A stretch of DNA of 58,244 nucleotides from Streptomyces sp. NRRL S-118 (lineage in GTDB: Bacteria > Actinomycetota > Actinomycetes > Streptomycetales > Streptomycetaceae): positions 34,924-93,167 of the forward strand of contig NZ_KL591026.1 of assembly GCF_000716335.1 (NCBI RefSeq), in the 5' to 3' direction. The translations under genes were made by a program, and so were the position numbers. This document shows, piece after piece, positions 9,282 through 19,271 of this stretch; the stretch's first letter is position 1; each line of letters begins with the position of its first letter. The notes under the pieces are model-generated. The model was not told where the DNA came from. It made no database searches and worked only from the letters and a program-made list of their open reading frames with translations.

Positions 9282-11171
9282 TCAGCGGTCCTGCGAGAGC
9301 TCCAGCAGCTCGGCGAACGTGCCGCCCGCGTGGACCAGATCGTCGTACCGGCCCTGCTCGGTGATGCGGCCCTCCTCCATGACGACGATGTGGTCGGCGA
9401 TCTTCGTGTTCTCCAGACGGTGGGTCACGACGATCGTGATGCGGTCGGCGGCGATGGACTTGATCCTCTCGAAGATCCGGTGCTCCCCCCGCGGGTCCAT
9501 CTGGGAGGTGGGCTCGTCCAGGATGAGGAGCGACGGACGGCGGTACAGGGCGCGGGAGCAGGCCAGGCGCTGCCACTGCCCGCCCGACAGCTCCGCGCCG
9601 CCGAAGACCTCGCGGGCGAGGAGGGTGTCGAGGCCGGCGGGGAGGTCCTCCACGGCCTGACGCATCCCGACGGCGTCCACCGCGTCCCACACCGGTCCGT
9701 CGTCGTGGGTGCGGGGCTGGCCGAGGGTGACGTTCTCGCGGACGCGCAGGGGCCATTGGGCGAAGATCTGCGGGACGAGGCCGGTCCGTTTCCACACCGT
9801 GCCCGGGTCGGTCCCGGCGAGGTCCATGCCGTTCCAGCTGACCCGGCCCTTGTCGGCCAGGTAGATCCCGGTGATCAGGCGCGTGAGGGTCGACTTGCCC
9901 GAGCCGTTGGTGCCGACGATCGCGAGGATCTCCCCTCGGCGCAGGGTGAGCGAGACGCCGTCGACGGCGGGCCGGTCCTTGCCCGGGTACTGGTAGACGA
10001 CCTCCTCCAGCCGGACCTCCTCCACCGGCGCGGTGACCGCCAGCGTGCCGCGCCGGGGCGCCCGCCGTCCGGCGTCGTCCAGGAACGCCTGCATGTCGGT
10101 CAGGTACAGGCTCGTGTGGAAGAGGGCGGCACCGTTGATGATCACCTGCGAGAGGGCGGCGAGCGTGGTCTGCACGGCGACGACGGCCGTCGCGGCGAGC
10201 GCGAGCGCGATTCTCCCCGTCATGGCCAGCCAGGCGAGCGCTCCCCAGGTCGCGACCAGGAACACCCCGGCGACCAGTGAGGAGAGGAGGGAGATCCGGA
10301 GCGTACGCGGGGCCGCGGCCAGGGTGCGCCGGTCGCAGCGGTCCGACAGCGACCGGTACCAGAACAGCAGGTAGTCGGTCATGGAGTTGGCGCGGACCTC
10401 GTCGCCGTACTTGGGCGTCGTGGACCACCACCGCATCATGCCCCGTACGTTGCGGTCGGCGATGTTCTCGTAGTGGATCTCGTAGTCCACGCGGGCGGTG
10501 AGCACCGCGCCGACGCCCGCGGGGAGCACGGCGAGCAGGAGCGGGGGCAGCAGCAGCGGGTTGAGGACGGACAGTGCTCCGGCGGCCGTGACCATTCTGA
10601 TCAGGGCGGACAGGAACCGCTGCGTGTCGGTGACCATGACGTGCGTGCGGATGACGCCCATCTCCGCGGCCTCCTGCCGGTCGGAGAACCCGTCGACCGC
10701 GTACGCCGACGCCTCCACCCGGCAGACCGCCTCGACCAGGGCGGTGTCCGTCTCGGTGGTGAGGCGGGGCGTGATACGGCGCTCCGCGTACGTGGCCACG
10801 GCGGCCGCGATCCGGGTCACCGCGGCGGCGGCGCCGACGACGACGAGGGCCGGGAGCGCCTGGTGCAGCCGCTCGGCGACCGGGCCGCCGCCGAGGACCG
10901 GGCGCATCGCGCGGGCGGTCGCCGCCAGCAGCACGGCCGCCGCGGCCCCGGTGACCACCGGGCAGGTCAGCAGGAGCAGCACCGCCCGGCGGTCGATGCG
11001 CCACGACATGCCGATGATCCGGCGCACGACCTGCGGGATCCGGGCGGCGACCCTGCGGAGGGACACCGCTCCGAGGGGATTGACCGAGTACTCGCCCGTG
11101 TACCGGATCTCCGCGGGCGGCGGGGGAGGGACCGGACCGGCCTGCTGCTCCTGGGCTTCTGCTGAGGCCAA
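9282..11171 (-). CDS. ABC transporter, fused permease and ATPase
   Basis: 629 residues: N-terminal six-TM exporter domain (about 40-340) followed by an ATP-binding domain with Walker A GTNGSGKST, Q-loop VPQIFAQW, signature ELSGGQWQR and Walker B SLLILDEPTS with VTHRLEN as H-loop. TTG at 11171 is chosen because GAAGGAG stands 5 nt before it and no good ATG/GTG start precedes the first TM segment. The exporter is a half-transporter with no partner here, so a homodimer is likely. No peptide or lanthipeptide gene is visible nearby, so its cargo is unknown. Confidence 0.9.
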   Translation of the reverse strand: MASAEAQEQQAGPVPPPPPAEIRYTGEYSVNPLGAVSLRRVAARIPQVVRRIIGMSWRIDRRAVLLLLTCPVVTGAAAAVLLAATARAMRPVLGGGPVAERLHQALPALVVVGAAAAVTRIAAAVATYAERRITPRLTTETDTALVEAVCRVEASAYAVDGFSDRQEAAEMGVIRTHVMVTDTQRFLSALIRMVTAAGALSVLNPLLLPPLLLAVLPAGVGAVLTARVDYEIHYENIADRNVRGMMRWWSTTPKYGDEVRANSMTDYLLFWYRSLSDRCDRRTLAAAPRTLRISLLSSLVAGVFLVATWGALAWLAMTGRIALALAATAVVAVQTTLAALSQVIINGAALFHTSLYLTDMQAFLDDAGRRAPRRGTLAVTAPVEEVRLEEVVYQYPGKDRPAVDGVSLTLRRGEILAIVGTNGSGKSTLTRLITGIYLADKGRVSWNGMDLAGTDPGTVWKRTGLVPQIFAQWPLRVRENVTLGQPRTHDDGPVWDAVDAVGMRQAVEDLPAGLDTLLAREVFGGAELSGGQWQRLACSRALYRRPSLLILDEPTSQMDPRGEHRIFERIKSIAADRITIVVTHRLENTKIADHIVVMEEGRITEQGRYDDLVHAGGTFAELLELSQDR

Positions 11172-11756
11172 CTGGACTCCTTCGTCGTGCTGTTCGGGGG
11201 AACGCCGGCGGCATCCGGGACAACGAGCCGCACCGCGATATCGAACACACGTATTTCGGACGCGGCGGGATCCGCATGACCGGGCGTGCGGCGGCTCATG
11301 TAGAAGCCATGGACCCTTGGCCCGTCCGGTGCGCGTCCCCACCCGGCATGGCCGAAACGCCGTGGCGGATGCACGGGTGACGCATGAGGTTGAGCGGTGT
11401 CGCCCATCACCGCCCGGAGGCTGCGTGCCGTGCTGCGGCACCCGGCCGGCCGTCCCGCCGGGGCGCGGCGTTTCCGGCGCGAGCGGTCCCGCGGGACAGC
11501 CGCATGCCGGACTCGCCCAGGTCCATCCGTACGGCGGTGGCGTCACGGCCCGTGACGCCCTGGCCCGGGCGTGCTCGCGGTGAAGCGTTGCGGCCAGGGC
11601 CGTGGTGACGGCTACGCGCGCGGGCGGGCCAGGGCCGACTCGTCAGCGCTGGCACACGTGGCGTGGCGATCGTCACCGAGGGTGATGGGTCGCGGATTGA
11701 CGCAACCGGTGGAGGTTCCCAAGCTGGTAGGAGGGCCGGTGGAAGGGGCTGTGGCC
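11172..11756. other. 585-bp intergenic region between ABC transporter and phosphatase
   Basis: Divergent promoter region. I searched it for small precursor peptides and saw none convincing; the 39-codon minus frame starting MDLGESGMRL lacks a clear ribosome binding site and coding composition. A TTGACG hexamer occurs at 11697-11702 but without a matching -10 at 17-18 nt. Confidence 0.5.
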
Positions 11757-12986
11757 ATGAGCGGGCAGAGGGATCTTCCCCGGTTGCTGACGGGAGCGGA
11801 GGCGGCGGCGCCGGTCGACGCGGTCGACGTGGTCGCGGAGGATCTGCGGCGGCGTTTCGAGGCCACGAAGGTCTCATTCCTCATCGTGGACCTGACGGGG
11901 AAGGCGGTGGCGCGACTGTCCACCGCCCCTGCCGAAGGCGGGCGGGAGGCGGAACGGATCCCCATGTTCGGCAGCGTCTACGAGCAGGTGATCCGTACCC
12001 AGCGGCTGCATCAGCACGCCACCGGCCAGGGACAGCAGGTGATCGTGCCGGTCACCAACCGGGGGGACGCGATCGGGCTCCTGGAACTGCTCCTTCCCGC
12101 CGATCCGGGGGAGGACGTTCTCGAGGCGGTCGGGGAAGCCGCCCACCTCCTGGCCTACATCGTGATCGCCAACGGGCGCTTCACCGACCTCTACACCTGG
12201 GGCAAACGATCCAGGCCCCCCACCTTGGCCGCGGAGATCCAGTACCAGCTGCTGCCCCCGTCGCTGTCGTGCGAGGCCGCGCAGTTCACCCTGTGCGGGA
12301 ACCTGGAGCCCTCCGAGGACCTCAGCGGCGACACCTTCGACTACTGCCTGGACCGCGACACCCTCCACGTGTCGGTGACCGACCCCATGGGTCACGACAT
12401 CGACGCGGCCCTGGCCGCCACCGTACTGGTGAGCGCCCTGCGCGGCGCCCGCCGCGCGGGCGCCGGCCTCGCCGACCAGGCCCACCTCGCCGACCAGGCC
12501 CTGGCCGACCACGGCCTCGGTCACGCCACCGGGCAACTGCTGCGCATCAATCTCCACACCGGGCAGGCCCGGATCGTCAACGCCGGCCACCCCTGGCCCC
12601 TGCGCATGCGCCGGGGGACCGTGGAGACGATCACCTTCGAGGTGGACCATCCCTTCGGCCTGTCCGAGTTCAGGCCCCACCCGTACCGCGTCCAGGACGT
12701 CGATCTGCGCCCCGGTGACCGGCTGCTCATGATCACCGACGGCATGCTCGAACGGCACGGGGAGGCGGTCGACCTGCCCGCCCTGCTGGAGCGCACCCGG
12801 GACCTGCACCCACGGGAGACCGCCCTGACGCTGACCTCCGCGGTCCGGGATGCCGCCGACGGCCAACTCGAAGACGATGCCACCGTGATGTGCCTGGACT
12901 GGCACGGCCCCCAGGAGACCCAGCGCCACGTCAGCTCCGGCGCGGACACGCGGCAGGCCTCGGCCGCCCGCCCGCAGCGGCCATGA
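11757..12986 (+). CDS. PP2C/SpoIIE-type serine phosphatase with GAF-like N-terminal domain
   Basis: 409 residues. The N-terminal half (to about 160) is GAF-like ([20 protein letters not shown]); the C-terminal half is a SpoIIE/PP2C phosphatase with the metal-binding Asp region [29 protein letters not shown]-type [20 protein letters not shown] and EDDATVM. Such proteins dephosphorylate anti-sigma antagonists. ATG 11757 follows GGAAGGGG; an in-frame GTG at 11739 is an alternative. A lone STAS protein, a possible partner type, is at 23544-23891 but not adjacent. Confidence 0.88.
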   Translation: MSGQRDLPRLLTGAEAAAPVDAVDVVAEDLRRRFEATKVSFLIVDLTGKAVARLSTAPAEGGREAERIPMFGSVYEQVIRTQRLHQHATGQGQQVIVPVTNRGDAIGLLELLLPADPGEDVLEAVGEAAHLLAYIVIANGRFTDLYTWGKRSRPPTLAAEIQYQLLPPSLSCEAAQFTLCGNLEPSEDLSGDTFDYCLDRDTLHVSVTDPMGHDIDAALAATVLVSALRGARRAGAGLADQAHLADQALADHGLGHATGQLLRINLHTGQARIVNAGHPWPLRMRRGTVETITFEVDHPFGLSEFRPHPYRVQDVDLRPGDRLLMITDGMLERHGEAVDLPALLERTRDLHPRETALTLTSAVRDAADGQLEDDATVMCLDWHGPQETQRHVSSGADTRQASAARPQRP

Positions 12987-13214
12987 CAGGGCACCCTCCC
13001 GGACGTGCCCGCCTCCGGTGCAGCCGTCGTCCCGTACGCCATGCTCAGTGCCCGGGCGCTGTCCGGGCGGCGCGACGATCCATGGTTCCCCCGCCCCGTT
13101 CCGGACGCCCCGGCTCACGTTTCGCTCAGGAGTTCACCGTTTCCCTGCGCATCGCGTCAGCCGCGTGCCTTACTGAGGCCGACGCAAGAGTGCGGTGTCG
13201 GGGGAGGGCTACGC

Positions 13215-13712
13215 ATGCGAGGACCGGCACGTCCGCCGGTGGGGGCACGGCACAGCAGGGCCCTGTCGGCCTGCCTCATGGCGCTGGCCCTGGCCGGCTG
13301 CGACAGCGGCGAGGCGCCCGGTGCCCGGCCCTCGGGCGCAAGCGCCCCCGCCGCCGCGCCCCGGCCGAGCGGATCCTCCGATGGCGGAGGCGGTGCCGCG
13401 GAGACGGTGAGCGTCGCTCCCGAACCGCTGAACGGCAGCGTCCTGCTCGCCGCCACGCACTCCCGCGCCGGAAGCGCCACCATCCCACTCGGCGGAATCG
13501 GCACCGGCCGGCTGGGCATACAGGTCGTGTGCCGAGGAGAGGGGACCCTCTCCGTCGCGGTCGAACCCGTGGGACTCGCCTTCTCCCTGGAGTGCGCCGA
13601 CCGGGGAAGCAGCACCTACAACGAGGCCCTCCTGAAGAGGGACCACGCCGAGGGGCACGTCCGCGTCACGGCGCCCTCGACAGTCCGCTGGGCCCTGTCG
13701 GCCGAGCGGTGA
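13215..13712 (+). CDS. Lipoprotein, unknown function
   Basis: 165 residues. A basic N-region and hydrophobic stretch end in a lipobox LALAGC (Cys about 29), so export and lipidation are expected. Ala/Pro/Ser/Gly linker follows, then a beta-rich domain of about 100 residues (GGIGTGRLGIQVVCRGEG). Three Cys residues in the mature domain may include a disulfide. ATG 13215 follows GGGGAGGG. It converges with the DUF2165 gene 29 bp away. Confidence 0.8.
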   Translation: MRGPARPPVGARHSRALSACLMALALAGCDSGEAPGARPSGASAPAAAPRPSGSSDGGGGAAETVSVAPEPLNGSVLLAATHSRAGSATIPLGGIGTGRLGIQVVCRGEGTLSVAVEPVGLAFSLECADRGSSTYNEALLKRDHAEGHVRVTAPSTVRWALSAER

Positions 13713-13741
13713 CGCGGGACGGGATGCGCTGCTCCGGCTCC

Positions 13742-14290
13742 TCAGCCGCCGTCCCGGGACGACGGCCGCAGGTGGACCACGACGAGCGTGAACGCGGCGA
13801 GCATGACGTTGCGCGCGGCGGCGTCGAGGCCGTTCCACTCGGACGACTGCCACATCGCGAACCACTCCCCGCCGATGGCGAAGAACCCCAGCCCGAACAG
13901 CAGCAGCATCATGACGAGTCCGACGGAGCTCACCCTGCGCGCCTTCTCATGACGTCCGTCGCGCAGCCCCGCACCCCAGAGGCCGGTGGCGAACAGCAGC
14001 ACGCCGGCGGTCAGCGCCTCCCAGGCGATGATGGCGATGTAGGCGGCGTTCTGCAGGGTCCGCGACTCGATGGCACGCCACATCAGGTCCGGGTCCCGGA
14101 ACGTGGTGTCCATCGCCAGGACGTGCTGGACGAACTGCTGGTTCGTACCGAAGTCGGTCAGGTTCCCGAAGGCCACCAGGGCCATGTACACCGCCACCGT
14201 GCCCGTCAGCGCGGTCGCGGCCACGGGCAGGGAGCCGAGGCTCCACCGCCGGTCCGTACGGATACCGGTGCGCTCGTCGATGCCTGACAT
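13742..14290 (-). CDS. DUF2165-family membrane protein
   Basis: 182 residues, four hydrophobic segments. The DUF2165 pattern is recognised: NLTDFGTNQQFVQHVLAMDT between TM1 and TM2 and FFAIGGEWFAMWQSSEWNG near the end. Function unknown. ATG 14290 follows AGGGAGGG. It stands alone, convergent with the lipoprotein gene. Confidence 0.88.
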   Translation of the reverse strand: MSGIDERTGIRTDRRWSLGSLPVAATALTGTVAVYMALVAFGNLTDFGTNQQFVQHVLAMDTTFRDPDLMWRAIESRTLQNAAYIAIIAWEALTAGVLLFATGLWGAGLRDGRHEKARRVSSVGLVMMLLLFGLGFFAIGGEWFAMWQSSEWNGLDAAARNVMLAAFTLVVVHLRPSSRDGG

Positions 14291-14470
14291 GCCGCCCTCC
14301 CTGCGTGCCGTCCTTCCGTAACACCCCTCGCCCCGCGGGGAATTCCCGTCGGGACGCCACCGGGCGGCAGCCGGCGCGCGGCACCCGCGTACCCGCGGGT
14401 GTGCGACCGCGCTCGACCCCTATGGCGCGGAAAGCCGTATCCTCCGCCGAGTCGCGGCGTTGGTCCGGTT

Positions 14471-14764
14471 ATGACCAAGACACAGCGCGTTCTCACCGCC
14501 CTCGCTCTCGCGGCCGGGTCCTCGGCACTGACCGCCCCGGCGGCCGATGCCGCCATCGTGCCCGTCGGACCGCAGGGACCGTCCCTCATCAGTCAGGTCG
14601 AAGACCTGTCGGTGAGCCATGTGACCCCGGAGCGCCGCGCCGAGGTGCCGAGGATCACCCAGCAGCTGGGAGGCCTCGGAGGGGTGCAGCGCCTCGGCGA
14701 ACTCGGGCAGCTCGTCGCGCCGGTGGCGCCCGCGCTCGGCCTGGTGCCAGGCGTCCGCTGGTAA
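14471..14764 (+). CDS. Small secreted protein, unknown function
   Basis: 97 residues. A signal peptide (MTKTQRVLTALALAAGSSAL) with a likely AxA cleavage after APAADA leaves about 70 residues. The mature part is rich in Leu, Gly and Val (QQLGGLGGVQRLGELGQLV) and ends GLVPGVRW, with no Cys. ATG 14471 has only a weak upstream purine stretch. I do not recognise the family; the size and composition resemble other small Streptomyces cell-surface proteins. Confidence 0.7.
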   Translation: MTKTQRVLTALALAAGSSALTAPAADAAIVPVGPQGPSLISQVEDLSVSHVTPERRAEVPRITQQLGGLGGVQRLGELGQLVAPVAPALGLVPGVRW

Positions 14765-14941
14765 GGCCGTCCCCGCCCGCGCCCACCCGTCCGGGCCGCC
14801 GGTACTGTGGCTGGCCGGCGTCCCGGCTTCCCGCCACGCCGTCGCAGCGTCCTGCCGCTGCGACGTGACGGGGCCGGGTGACCGACCTGAGGTGTACGAG
14901 CGGTCCGGCCGGTGGGCCGGACCACGGGAGGGGGTGGCCCT

Positions 14942-15328
14942 GTGCGGGTCAAGGATTTCGACCACGTGGTGCTCAATGTGGAGGACGTCGAGCGGTCCCT
15001 GGAGTTCTACTGCGGACCGCTCGGCCTGGAGCCGGTACGGGTCGAGGAGTGGCGGGCCGGCAAGGTGCCGTTCCCGTCCGTGCGGATCAGCCCGACGGCG
15101 ATCATCGACCTGTTCGCGCGCCCCCGCGGCGAATCCAACGTCGATCACATCTGCCTGGTGGTGGACCCCCTGGACTGGCAGGAGGTCATCGACTCCGGCA
15201 CGTTCGACGTTCTGGAAGGCCCGGTCAGCCGTTTCGGCGCGCGTGGCAGTGCCCAGTCGGTCTACGTGAAGGACCCGGACGGCAACACGGTCGAGCTGCG
15301 GTGGTACCCGCAGGACGCCCAGGACTGA
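14942..15328 (+). CDS. VOC/glyoxalase-fold metalloprotein
   Basis: 128 residues, a single vicinal-oxygen-chelate module. Likely metal ligands are His in FDHVVLNVED, His in NVDHICLVV and Glu in NTVELRWY. Each half has the beta-alpha-beta-beta-beta pattern. GTG 14942 follows GGAGGGGG. Function could be a lyase, dioxygenase or antibiotic-binding role; nothing nearby decides this. It converges with the amidohydrolase gene. Confidence 0.88.
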   Translation: MRVKDFDHVVLNVEDVERSLEFYCGPLGLEPVRVEEWRAGKVPFPSVRISPTAIIDLFARPRGESNVDHICLVVDPLDWQEVIDSGTFDVLEGPVSRFGARGSAQSVYVKDPDGNTVELRWYPQDAQD

Positions 15329-15376
15329 GCGCGCCCGCCGGCGCAACCTGCCCCCGAGTACCGCGCGCGGACGCGG

Positions 15377-18300
15377 TCACCCGGGGGCGAATACGGCCGG
15401 ATCGGGGGAGCAGCAGCCGTCCCGCCGCATGGCACGGCCGACGTCCAGCCAGTTCTCCCGGTCCGCCCGGTGCCCGTGGCCGGGCCGCTCACGCGGCGCC
15501 CCGTCCCCGGCCCGTTCGCCGGCCGGCGGGTGGAACGCCCCGACGAGGGCGCTCGTCTCGTGGTGCACCCCGCCCTTGAGCACGGCGCTCGTGCGGACCA
15601 GCGAGTCGAAGTCGCTGAACGGATCGCCGTCCACCACCGTGAGGTCCGCCACCTTGCCCACCTCCAGACTGCCCAGGTCCCGGTCCAGGGCGAAGGCCCG
15701 CGCCGGAAGCAGGGTCGCCGTGGACAGGACCTGTGCCGGTGACAACCCTCCGCGGTGCAGGGCCCGCAGGTTCAGGTGCAGGGACAGCCCCACCGGGACG
15801 ATCGGCGCGTCCGTCCCCAGCGCCACCGTCCCGCCGGCCGCGAGGACGTGCCGGTACACCGCGATCTCCGTCCGCAGCGTCTCGAGTTGCGCGGCGCTCG
15901 GCGGCCGGCCCGACATGTCGCGCACGAGGGCGGAGTCCCACGGCGGCATGATCCTCGTGACCCGCTCGTCCCGTGCCAGGGCCGGGTCGGCGCCCACCAG
16001 CCACATCGCGGTGAACGGAGTGGCGATCAACGTGAAACCGGTACCGCGCCGGTACAGCTCCCGCACGTCCTGGTAGGCCAGCCCGGCGGCGGTGACCGCG
16101 TGACCGGCTTCGGCGCGCTGCGTCGCCTGCAGATGGGTGGTCATGTCCTGCCCGGTCTGCAGCCCGGGCGAGCAGAAGTGACTGCCGACCCGCACCCCGA
16201 GCCGTTCGTGGGCGAAGCGCGCCGCCTCCTCCATCACCCAGCCCGGAGCCCTGACGTACGTCTTGACCACGTCCCAGTCCAGGGCCGCGCCCCGCTCCAG
16301 CGACCGGCGCAGTCCCTCGCGTGTGCGGTGGGCCCTGCCCATGCTGTAGGCGACCCGGGAGCCGTCCAGCAGCTCACCGCAGCTGAGCAGCCGGGGACCC
16401 GCCAGCTCGCCGGAGTCGGCCGCCTCACGGATCCGCGCCTGTTCGTGGGCGAAGCCACCGAGCGACACCGCTGTCGTGATGCCGTACGCCAACTGGCACG
16501 CCGTCTGCCGCCCGCCGTACGTGCTCTGCCAGGGGTGGGCGTGGGCGTCCCACAGCCCCGGGAGCACCGTCCGGTCCGAGGCGTCGACGCGTCGCACCGC
16601 CGGCCTGGTGCGGCCCGGCCGGTGCGGTTCCACCGCCGCGACGCGTCCGTCGCGCACCACGACGTCGACGTCCTCCCGGACCGACGCGTCACCGCCCGTG
16701 CCGTCCCAGAACCGGCCGGCGTGCACGACGGTGTCGGCGGGGGCGGGCCGCCGGTGGTCCAGCGGTACGTGCACGGTGCGCGCGCCTCGTCCGTCGACGT
16801 CCGCCAACCGCAGGCGGTGGCCGGACAGATAGAGGAGCTGCCCCGAGTCGCCGGACCAGGAGGGGTGGTCGGCGGGTTCGGTGGTGAGCGGTCGCAGGGG
16901 GCCCGCCGGCTCGCCGTCCGCCGTGACCGGCAGCAGGCACAGGGCGGATTCGACGACCAGCGCCATCCAGCGGCCGTCGGGCGACCACACGGGTCCGGAG
17001 GCGTAGCGGTCGGAGATCGAGGCGTGCGGCGCGACGGCGCGCAGCCGGGTGGCGCCGGTCGCGGCGTCCACGATCCGGATGAGGTTGTAGCCCTCCCGGA
17101 ACCGCTGGTTGAGCCGGTTGCGGTCGCACAGGGCGAGGAATCGGCCGTCCGGGGACCAACTGGGCCGGCCGGGCAGGCCGCCGCCGCCCAGAGGGGTCGC
17201 GAGGACGCGCTCGGCGCCCGATGCCAGGTCCTTGACGAGGAGACGGCCCGTCAGGTCGAGGCACGCGAGCCGGCTGCCGTCCGGTGAGAGGGCCGGAAGG
17301 ACCCGTCCGCCGGTCGCCAGGGCCGTGCGCGCACCCGTGGCGAGGTCATGGCGGTACACCCCGAGCAGTCCGTCGCTGTCGTCGGCGTACAGCAGGGACC
17401 GTCCGTCGGACGTCCACACCGGGCCGAGGAGGTACCGCGTCGCGCCGGCCCGTGTCAGCCGGCGCGGGCGCCGACCGCCCGTCGTGTCGGCCACCCAGAG
17501 GGAGTTGAGCGCGGCGAAGGCGAGCCGGCGCCCGTCGGGTGCCAGCGCCGGGAGGTGGATCCCGCGGACGGGACGCGCGCGGCTGCCGTCGGCGTCGTAC
17601 GCCTTGGGCCGGTAGCGCGGGCGGCGGACGGGCACGGTCGCGTCGAAGGGGATCCGTTCCAGCGCGTGGGGCGCCTCGGGGCGCACGAGGGTGAACCGGC
17701 CGTCGACGGTGAGCAGGAGCTCCCCTCGGGCGGTCCAGCGCGGTGGTACGGAGGCGATGTCCCCGGCGACACTCACCGGCTCACCGTCCACCACGAGGGT
17801 GCACCCTCCGTTCGGGGACGCGGTGACCCGCAGGTACGCGAGCCGCTGCCCGTCCGGTGACAGGGCGGGTGCCATCACCTGACCGGCGCCCGCCTCGGTG
17901 TGCACGACCGTCACCGGGCCGCTGCCGTCCGCCGGTACGGAGACCACGGTCCGGGCATCGAGAGCCGTCCCCGAGGCGGTGGCGGTCACGGCCGCCCGTA
18001 CGAACAGGATCCTCGTACCGTCCGGCGACCATGCGGGGTCGAAGTCCTCCCAACGACCATCCTGAAAAGGCCCGTTCTGGCCCGGCAGCCCGGTGACGGC
18101 GACCGGTTCACCGGTGCGCGCGTCGAGGACCCGGATGCGGTACGGGGCGCCGCTGACGGGGTCCCCGCCGCGCTCGGAGGCGAAGGCGAGCCGGGTTCCG
18201 TCGGGCGACCACGCGGGGCCCCGGTCGTCCCACGGGCCGTCGGTGAGCCGCCGGACGTCCGAGCCGTCGGGCCGCATGGTCCACACGTGGAACCCGCCGT

Positions 18301-18610
18301 CCTGGTACGCGCAGAACGCGACCAGCGAGCCGTCGGGGGAGTGCACGGGCCGGTTGGGCTCCAGCGCGGCCGGTGTGAGGGCGACGGCGGGGCCGCCCGT
18401 GCGGGGGAACGACCAGAGGACGCCCTGCACTTCGGCGATCAGCCGCTCGCCGGAGGGTGCGAGGTCGGCGGCCCCGTTCGTGGCGGCGGTGTAGTGCAGG
18501 CGGATGAACCGGTCCCGCGCCGCCGCCGCGGCGGCCGGGGCCGGCACCGACGCTCCCGCCGCGGCCCCCGCGGCGGCACCGGAGGCCGCGAGGAACCGGC
18601 GGCGGGTCAT
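15377..18610 (-). CDS. Tat-exported TolB-like propeller / amidohydrolase fusion
   Basis: 1077 residues from ATG 18610. A Tat signal (MTRRRFLAASGAAAG) is followed by at least eight PD40/WD40-like repeats with [AS]PDG signatures (AWSPDGTRLAFASERGG, LSPDGQRLAYL, SWSPDGRFLALCDR). From about residue 690 a metal-dependent amidohydrolase begins: DRTVLPGLWDAHAHP carries the HxH metal pair, and VALGTDAPIVP carries the catalytic Asp. This propeller-plus-amidohydrolase layout is known in secreted actinobacterial hydrolases; substrate unknown. A TTG at 19009 with a strong GGGAGG would add 133 low-complexity residues, so the start is open. Confidence 0.88.
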   Translation of the reverse strand: MTRRRFLAASGAAAGAAAGASVPAPAAAAAARDRFIRLHYTAATNGAADLAPSGERLIAEVQGVLWSFPRTGGPAVALTPAALEPNRPVHSPDGSLVAFCAYQDGGFHVWTMRPDGSDVRRLTDGPWDDRGPAWSPDGTRLAFASERGGDPVSGAPYRIRVLDARTGEPVAVTGLPGQNGPFQDGRWEDFDPAWSPDGTRILFVRAAVTATASGTALDARTVVSVPADGSGPVTVVHTEAGAGQVMAPALSPDGQRLAYLRVTASPNGGCTLVVDGEPVSVAGDIASVPPRWTARGELLLTVDGRFTLVRPEAPHALERIPFDATVPVRRPRYRPKAYDADGSRARPVRGIHLPALAPDGRRLAFAALNSLWVADTTGGRRPRRLTRAGATRYLLGPVWTSDGRSLLYADDSDGLLGVYRHDLATGARTALATGGRVLPALSPDGSRLACLDLTGRLLVKDLASGAERVLATPLGGGGLPGRPSWSPDGRFLALCDRNRLNQRFREGYNLIRIVDAATGATRLRAVAPHASISDRYASGPVWSPDGRWMALVVESALCLLPVTADGEPAGPLRPLTTEPADHPSWSGDSGQLLYLSGHRLRLADVDGRGARTVHVPLDHRRPAPADTVVHAGRFWDGTGGDASVREDVDVVVRDGRVAAVEPHRPGRTRPAVRRVDASDRTVLPGLWDAHAHPWQSTYGGRQTACQLAYGITTAVSLGGFAHEQARIREAADSGELAGPRLLSCGELLDGSRVAYSMGRAHRTREGLRRSLERGAALDWDVVKTYVRAPGWVMEEAARFAHERLGVRVGSHFCSPGLQTGQDMTTHLQATQRAEAGHAVTAAGLAYQDVRELYRRGTGFTLIATPFTAMWLVGADPALARDERVTRIMPPWDSALVRDMSGRPPSAAQLETLRTEIAVYRHVLAAGGTVALGTDAPIVPVGLSLHLNLRALHRGGLSPAQVLSTATLLPARAFALDRDLGSLEVGKVADLTVVDGDPFSDFDSLVRTSAVLKGGVHHETSALVGAFHPPAGERAGDGAPRERPGHGHRADRENWLDVGRAMRRDGCCSPDPAVFAPG

Positions 18611-19207
18611 CGCCGGGGTGAAAAACGGCGGCCCGGCCGGCGCCGACGGCCGTCGCTCCTCGGGAACCCCGGCTGTTGCGGGTGCGTCGGCACCCCCCGC
18701 CGTTGCGGGTGCGTCGGGTGCGCCCGTGTTCCGAGGGCCGAGGCCCGGTGCGCCTGCCTCCAGGGGGCCGGGGGCCGCAGTGTGCGCGGCCGGCGCGTCG
18801 GCGTCCGGAAGGGGCGTGGTGTCGGCGGCCGTTGCCGCCGGGACGCCGGCAGGTACGGGCGTGCTCGGAGCGTCCCCGTCGGGTACGCCCCCGCACGGCC
18901 CCCTAGCCGCACCCCCGGCCGTCGTCCTCCCGGCGTCCGTCGCGGCATCCGCCCGGGGCACCCCCGTGGCCGTCCCGGTCTGCGCGGCGTGCGTCCCTCT
19001 GGAGTGCAACAGGTCCTCCCGCTCAAGGAAGCCGGCCCCGGCCCGGTCGTGGCCGCCGGGGCGACGGGAACCGACGGGAAGCCATGATTCCGCACGCGGT
19101 GCGCCGGAGAGGCCCGGACACCGCGGGGGCCGCGTCATCGTCGGGGCACCGATTACGAGCGGTGTGCGCCCCCGGCGCACGGCAGTCCCCACTGCGCGCC
19201 GGTGTGC
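18611..19207. other. Low-complexity upstream region of the amidohydrolase
   Basis: About 600 bp that stays open in the amidohydrolase frame. The implied peptide is Ala/Pro/Gly/Asp-rich with short repeats (APATAGGADAPATAG). At DNA level a CGTTGCGGGTGCGTCGG-like unit recurs near 18672-18720. It is either a long disordered N-terminal extension read from TTG 19009 or an untranslated leader. Confidence 0.5.
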
Positions 19208-19239
19208 GCCCGGGCTCCTCCGGCCGGAGGAGCCCGGGC
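19208..19239 (-). terminator. Perfect hairpin downstream of the flavohemoprotein gene
   Basis: A 16-bp perfect inverted repeat with no loop bases left over (GCCCGGGCTCCTCCGG and its complement), 33 nt past the stop of the hmp gene. No U-tract follows, which is common for Streptomyces terminators. It separates hmp from the amidohydrolase downstream on the same strand. Confidence 0.75.
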
Positions 19240-19271
19240 ATGCCGGGCCTGTCCCGCCCGGCGGCGTGCCG

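Noticed and set aside
7837..11277. Open minus frame of 1146 codons across antiporter and ABC transporter
   Set aside because: Composition is Arg/Gly/Pro noise and the real ABC frame lies in another phase of the same strand.
11697..11731. Promoter with TTGACG and TAGGAG for the phosphatase
   Set aside because: The spacing of about 25 nt does not fit a sigma factor promoter; TAGGAG is more likely part of the ribosome binding region.
11172..11756. Lanthipeptide or other RiPP precursor for the ABC exporter
   Set aside because: No small ORF with a Cys/Ser/Thr-rich core or a ribosome binding site was found.
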